Source: Chloroflexi bacterium 44-23
Lineage (GTDB): Bacteria > Chloroflexota > Anaerolineae > Anaerolineales > Anaerolineaceae
DNA length: 64,000 nucleotides
Reading direction: 5' to 3'
Assembly (NCBI GenBank): GCA_001899005.1
Contig: MKUW01000021.1
Location: forward strand, 62,001 to 126,000
The position numbers were made by a program, and so were the translations under genes. The notes under the pieces are model-generated. The model searched no databases, had not been told where the DNA came from, and saw nothing but the letters and a program-made list of their open reading frames with translations. Below are positions 61,307-64,000 of this stretch, piece after piece (within the stretch, counting starts at the first letter, position 1; every line of letters starts with the position of its first letter).

Positions 61307-61435
61307 TCAATCATACGAAAGACCCGTAAATAGAACATGCGCTAAAGTACGTAAGAACCAATAAGCATTAACGCCCATATAGTGAAAGCCAAAAAGCGCA
61401 TTCCCTAATTTCCGATTAGGTTTATACTGAAACAT
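61307..61435 (-). CDS. 42-residue membrane peptide upstream of the MerT-like gene
   Basis: The frame starts at ATG 61435 after a strong GAGGAGAA site and reads MFQYKPNRKLGNALFGFHYM, then GVNAYWFLRTLAHVLFTG to the stop. It has a hydrophobic C-terminal half and a basic N-terminus, typical of a small membrane peptide. It ends 31 bases before the start of the next gene, so it looks like the first gene of the minus-strand series. Function unknown. Confidence 0.6.
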   Translation of the reverse strand: MFQYKPNRKLGNALFGFHYMGVNAYWFLRTLAHVLFTGLSYD

Positions 61436-61462
61436 AATAATTCTTCTCCTCATTTGAAACGA

Positions 61463-61498
61463 GCATCGTCTATTAAAAATAAAATTAATAGACGATGC
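61463..61498. promoter_or_regulatory. 13-bp perfect inverted repeat in the divergent region
   Basis: GCATCGTCTATTA (61463-61475) and TAATAGACGATGC (61486-61498) surround a 10-base A+T-rich spacer. It lies 28 bases upstream of the small membrane-peptide gene, between it and the plus-strand gene at 61727. A leader hairpin or an operator, perhaps for the OmpR-type regulator encoded nearby. Confidence 0.6.
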
Positions 61499-61726
61499 CC
61501 CAAGGAGATATAAAGTTACATAGAAATTTTATCCCTTCATTCCGTGATATTTATTAATGTCCAACAGGGAAGTTTTAAAAAGCGCATTCAAAGTCTTGAA
61601 ATTAAGTATGAAGGCTCTAAAACAAATTTCTTTACAAAAACTTTAGAATACTTTTATAAAGGCTTCATGCTGGGGCAGTAAACTATATTTAAAATAAAAA
61701 ATAATTTAATAGGAGTAAAAAATCAA

Positions 61727-62653
61727 ATGAAGAAAACATTAACGGTTTTAATTATTGTCATCAGTGGGCTAGTTATTAGTGCTCTTCTCTTTGGTGCTGG
61801 CATGATGTTTGGTCGGACGAACGGATGGAGAATGCAGGGTACACCGGAATATGGCTACGGCATGATGGGCAACAGTGGCTACGGCATGATGGGTAACAAC
61901 GGTTATGGCATGATGGGCAACAGTGGCTACGGCATGATGGGTAACAACGGTTATGGCATGATGGGTAACAGCGGCTACGGCATGATGGGTAACAGCGGCT
62001 ACGGCATGATGGGTAACAGTGGCTATGGCATGATGGGCAACAGCGGCTACGACATGATGGGCAACAGCGGCTACGGCATGATGGGTAACAGTGGCTATGG
62101 CATGATGGGTGGAAACTGGTCAGAAAATAACCCGGATGTTGAACCTGTTACAATGAAACAGGCAGAGCAAGCTGTAGAAAAATACTTATCAACTTACTTT
62201 GACTCAGATTTAGAGATCGCGGAAATCATGATCTTTAATAACAATGGATATGCAATTGTTGTTGAGAAAAGCACAGGGATCGGTGCAATGGAGTTGTTGA
62301 TCGACCCTACCAATCTAGATGTCTTTCCGGAGTTTGGGCCAAATATGATGTGGAATTTAAAATATGGCTCAATGGGAACACGCGGCATGATGGGAAATTC
62401 GTTTAATAGAACGTATGATAATGAAATAAATATGTCCATATCCAAAGAAGAGGCTAGTGACATTGCCCAAAGTTATTTAAATGATCAATTTCCTGGATAC
62501 CAGGTCTCAGAAGATATTACAACTTTCTATGGTTATTATACGATTGATATCCTGAAAGATGGATCACCAACAGGAATGCTCAGCATTAATGGTATTAATG
62601 GTCAAGTTTTCTTACACACCTGGCATGGCACATTTATAGAAATGTCCGAGTAA
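61727..62653 (+). CDS. Met-rich octapeptide-repeat protein with C-terminal PepSY-like domains
   Basis: 308 residues. The N-terminus is a signal anchor (LTVLIIVISGLVISALLFGA). Residues about 42-130 are eleven tandem copies of G-Y-G-M-M-G-N-(S/N), encoded by a 24-bp repeat. The remainder has two related domains (KQAEQAVEKYLSTYFDSDLE and KEEASDIAQSYLNDQFPGYQ), PepSY-like. Met-rich repeats of this form bind Cu(I) in other extracytoplasmic proteins, so a copper-stress function is possible. It is followed by a terminator and then the two-component genes. Confidence 0.8.
   Translation: MKKTLTVLIIVISGLVISALLFGAGMMFGRTNGWRMQGTPEYGYGMMGNSGYGMMGNNGYGMMGNSGYGMMGNNGYGMMGNSGYGMMGNSGYGMMGNSGYGMMGNSGYDMMGNSGYGMMGNSGYGMMGGNWSENNPDVEPVTMKQAEQAVEKYLSTYFDSDLEIAEIMIFNNNGYAIVVEKSTGIGAMELLIDPTNLDVFPEFGPNMMWNLKYGSMGTRGMMGNSFNRTYDNEINMSISKEEASDIAQSYLNDQFPGYQVSEDITTFYGYYTIDILKDGSPTGMLSINGINGQVFLHTWHGTFIEMSE
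61855..62112 (+). repeat. Tandem 24-bp repeat encoding GYGMMGNS
   Basis: About eleven copies of GGCTACGGCATGATGGGYAA plus CAGY are arranged head to tail, with silent changes between copies and one Gly-to-Asp change (GYDMMGNS). The low divergence indicates recent expansion; copy number is likely variable between strains. Confidence 0.85.
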
Positions 62654-62677
62654 TCGCATTTGTTCTCCAGGTTGTAT

Positions 62678-62703
62678 AGGGATCGGTTTTTTCGCCGATC
62701 CCT
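62678..62703 (+). terminator. Intrinsic terminator after the Met-rich repeat gene
   Basis: AGGGATCGG pairs with CCGATCCCT (9 bp) around a T-rich loop and is followed by TATTTTAT. It separates the repeat gene from the response-regulator gene, which therefore needs its own promoter. Confidence 0.8.
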
Positions 62704-62758
62704 TATTTTATAAACTATAGGTAAAGATATTAACCATTAGGAATAGGAGGATAGAAAT

Positions 62759-63442
62759 TTGACAAATGCAAAGATACTTTTAATTGACGATGAACCTTCC
62801 GTTCATAATGTAGTCACTGCCTATTTAAAAGCAGAGGGTTATGCGTTTAAATCAGCGATGGATGGCAATGAGGGTCTGAAACTCGCCAATTCATTTAAAC
62901 CGGATTTGATTTTGCTTGATGTGATGCTGCCTGGTATGGATGGTATTCAATTATTATCCACCCTTCGCCGTGATTCCTCTGTTTATGTCATCATGCTGTC
63001 GGCCCGTTCTGAAGAAACCGATAAAATTGTTGGTCTTTCGATTGGTGCAGACGACTACCTTACAAAACCATTCAGCCCGCGTGAACTGATGGCAAGGATA
63101 AAAGCAGGGTTAAGACGAATCCAAAACATCACTTCAAACTCGGAGGCAGCCTCCCCACTAATATTTCCCCATATTCGTATTGAGCCGGCAGAACGCAGAG
63201 TTTGGGTAGAAGATGAACTGATTGATCTTACAACCATAGAGTTTGAGATCTTGTTAATATTGGCACAACATCAAAGAAATGTTTTATCCAGAGAGCAATT
63301 GCTTGAAAAGGCCTGGGGATTTGATTATTACGGTGACACTCGGGTTGTGGATGTCCACATCGGTCATATAAGACAAAAATTGGGTGACGATCGTTTCATT
63401 GAAACCATCCGAGGTGTAGGTTATCGATTTGAAGATAAATAG
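62759..63442 (+). CDS. OmpR/PhoB-family response regulator
   Basis: 227 residues. The receiver domain has the acidic pair in LIDDEPSVHN, the phosphorylated aspartate in LILLDVMLPGMDG near residue 55, and the lysine in DDYLTKPFSPRE near 105. The C-terminal winged helix is seen in LTTIEFEILLILAQHQRNVL and ending in DTRVVDVHIGHIRQKLGDDR. The start is TTG with AGGAGG 9 bases upstream. The histidine-kinase gene follows after 8 bases. Confidence 0.94.
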   Translation: MTNAKILLIDDEPSVHNVVTAYLKAEGYAFKSAMDGNEGLKLANSFKPDLILLDVMLPGMDGIQLLSTLRRDSSVYVIMLSARSEETDKIVGLSIGADDYLTKPFSPRELMARIKAGLRRIQNITSNSEAASPLIFPHIRIEPAERRVWVEDELIDLTTIEFEILLILAQHQRNVLSREQLLEKAWGFDYYGDTRVVDVHIGHIRQKLGDDRFIETIRGVGYRFEDK

Positions 63443-63450
63443 GTGATGAA

Positions 63451-64000
63451 ATGTTAAAATTTATTCGCAGTCGACTTTCATGGAAAGTTTTCCTCTCTTA
63501 TCTTGCTGTCATTTTCGTAGGTGCAATTGTGCTTGCAACTGCCACAAATTTATCTGTTCCAACAACCTTTGATCGACATATGGCTTGGATGAGTGCTGCA
63601 ATGTCTTCAAATGCTAGCGAAGGAAATGTACGTGCTATGGAACAAGAATTGTTTTCAAGTTACCGGGCTGCGGTTTTTGAAGCGCTTTCCTTGGCAACCA
63701 TTGCTGCGTCGATAGCAGGGTTGGTTGCCAGTTACTTTATCAGTCGCCAGGTGGTAAGCCCTATTCAACGCATGATGACAATTAGTCTCCAAGTTAGTGA
63801 AGGTCAATATGAACAAAGGTTAAATGTTTCAGGAAGGCTGGAAGATGACCAGTTAGATGAGCTGGATCGATTGGCTTTAGCCTTTAATCAAATGACCGAC
63901 AAGTTAGAAAAAACCGAACTCATGCGCGGTCAGTTAATTGGAGATGTAACGCACGAGTTACGTACCCCCCTAACGGCTATAAAAGGATACATGGAGGGCA
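63451..64000 (+). CDS. Sensor histidine kinase, partial at the right edge
   Basis: 183 codons are visible. Two membrane segments (FLSYLAVIFVGAIVLATATN and ALSLATIAASIAGLVASYFI) flank a short sensor loop with several methionines (HMAWMSAAMSS). A HAMP domain follows (SRQVVSPIQRMMTISLQVSE) and the H-box DVTHELRTPLTAIKGY lies at the window edge, holding the phosphorylated histidine. The ATP-binding domain is outside. It pairs with the upstream response regulator, probably controlling the neighbouring envelope or metal genes. Confidence 0.93.
   Translation, partial: MLKFIRSRLSWKVFLSYLAVIFVGAIVLATATNLSVPTTFDRHMAWMSAAMSSNASEGNVRAMEQELFSSYRAAVFEALSLATIAASIAGLVASYFISRQVVSPIQRMMTISLQVSEGQYEQRLNVSGRLEDDQLDELDRLALAFNQMTDKLEKTELMRGQLIGDVTHELRTPLTAIKGYMEG

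Noticed and set aside
61855..62112. 24-bp tandem repeats as CRISPR or VNTR outside a gene
   Set aside because: They lie in frame in a protein with signal anchor and C-terminal domains and encode a regular octapeptide.

Overview
The window is a stack of integrative elements inserted end to end at a tRNA-Met(CAT) gene, loaded with anti-phage systems. The organism is probably a bacterium of the phylum Chloroflexota (Anaerolineae-like). This is inferred from the overall flavour of the proteins and moderate G+C; no rRNA or housekeeping marker is present to prove it. The key structural fact is a perfect 46-bp direct repeat (12377-12422 and 49453-49498) that is the 3' half of a tRNA-Met(CAT) gene read on the minus strand. 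Each copy has a tyrosine recombinase gene (about 337 codons) directly to its left and a tRNA-type terminator between them. Neither copy has a tRNA 5' half, so both look like internal junctions of a tandem array.

Element A (left edge to 12422) carries a BREX operon on the minus strand: an excisionase-type HTH gene, brxE, brxA, brxB, brxC and the first 722 codons of pglX, which runs off the left edge. The order fits BREX type 6. To its right are two small regulators (XRE-like and LuxR-like), an unknown coiled-coil protein, an HTH/zinc protein overlapping a first tyrosine recombinase (int1), and the att-proximal recombinase (int2).

Element B (12423-49498, 37 kb) carries a Druantia type III-like pair (large DUF1998 helicase DruE and a 1581-aa DruH-like partner) on the minus strand. 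Divergent from it is a long plus-strand operon built around a type I restriction-modification system: a half-size HsdS, HsdM, RhuM, HsdS, an OLD-family nuclease, HsdR, a YgjP-like metallopeptidase, a DUF262/HNH protein and a large unknown protein with a HEPN-like R-x5-H motif. Then come a phosphoesterase flanked by short repeats, an intact IS21-family element with a 7-bp target duplication, and a plasmid-like module (ParM actin, ParR-like protein, DnaB-like replicative ATPase). The element ends with the HTH/zinc protein, a broken int1, a second HEPN-like paralogue and int2.

The region from 49499 rightward starts with another plasmid-like module: ParA, a duplicated-domain partner, a DnaA-N-type initiator containing three exact 33-bp-period repeats inside its own gene, an OB-fold SSB-like protein, a membrane protein and a PD-(D/E)xK-like protein. 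An ISAs1-type transposase remnant follows. The last 7 kb is an envelope or metal-stress cluster: rhodanese lipoprotein, DoxX, Tat-exported L,D-transpeptidase, DUF1573 protein, lipoprotein, MerT-like membrane protein and a 42-aa membrane peptide on the minus strand, then a Met-rich octapeptide-repeat protein and an OmpR-type two-component system on the plus strand.

Overall, each element combines maintenance functions (partition, replication, integration) with defence cargo: BREX in A; Druantia, type I RM and their accessories in B.
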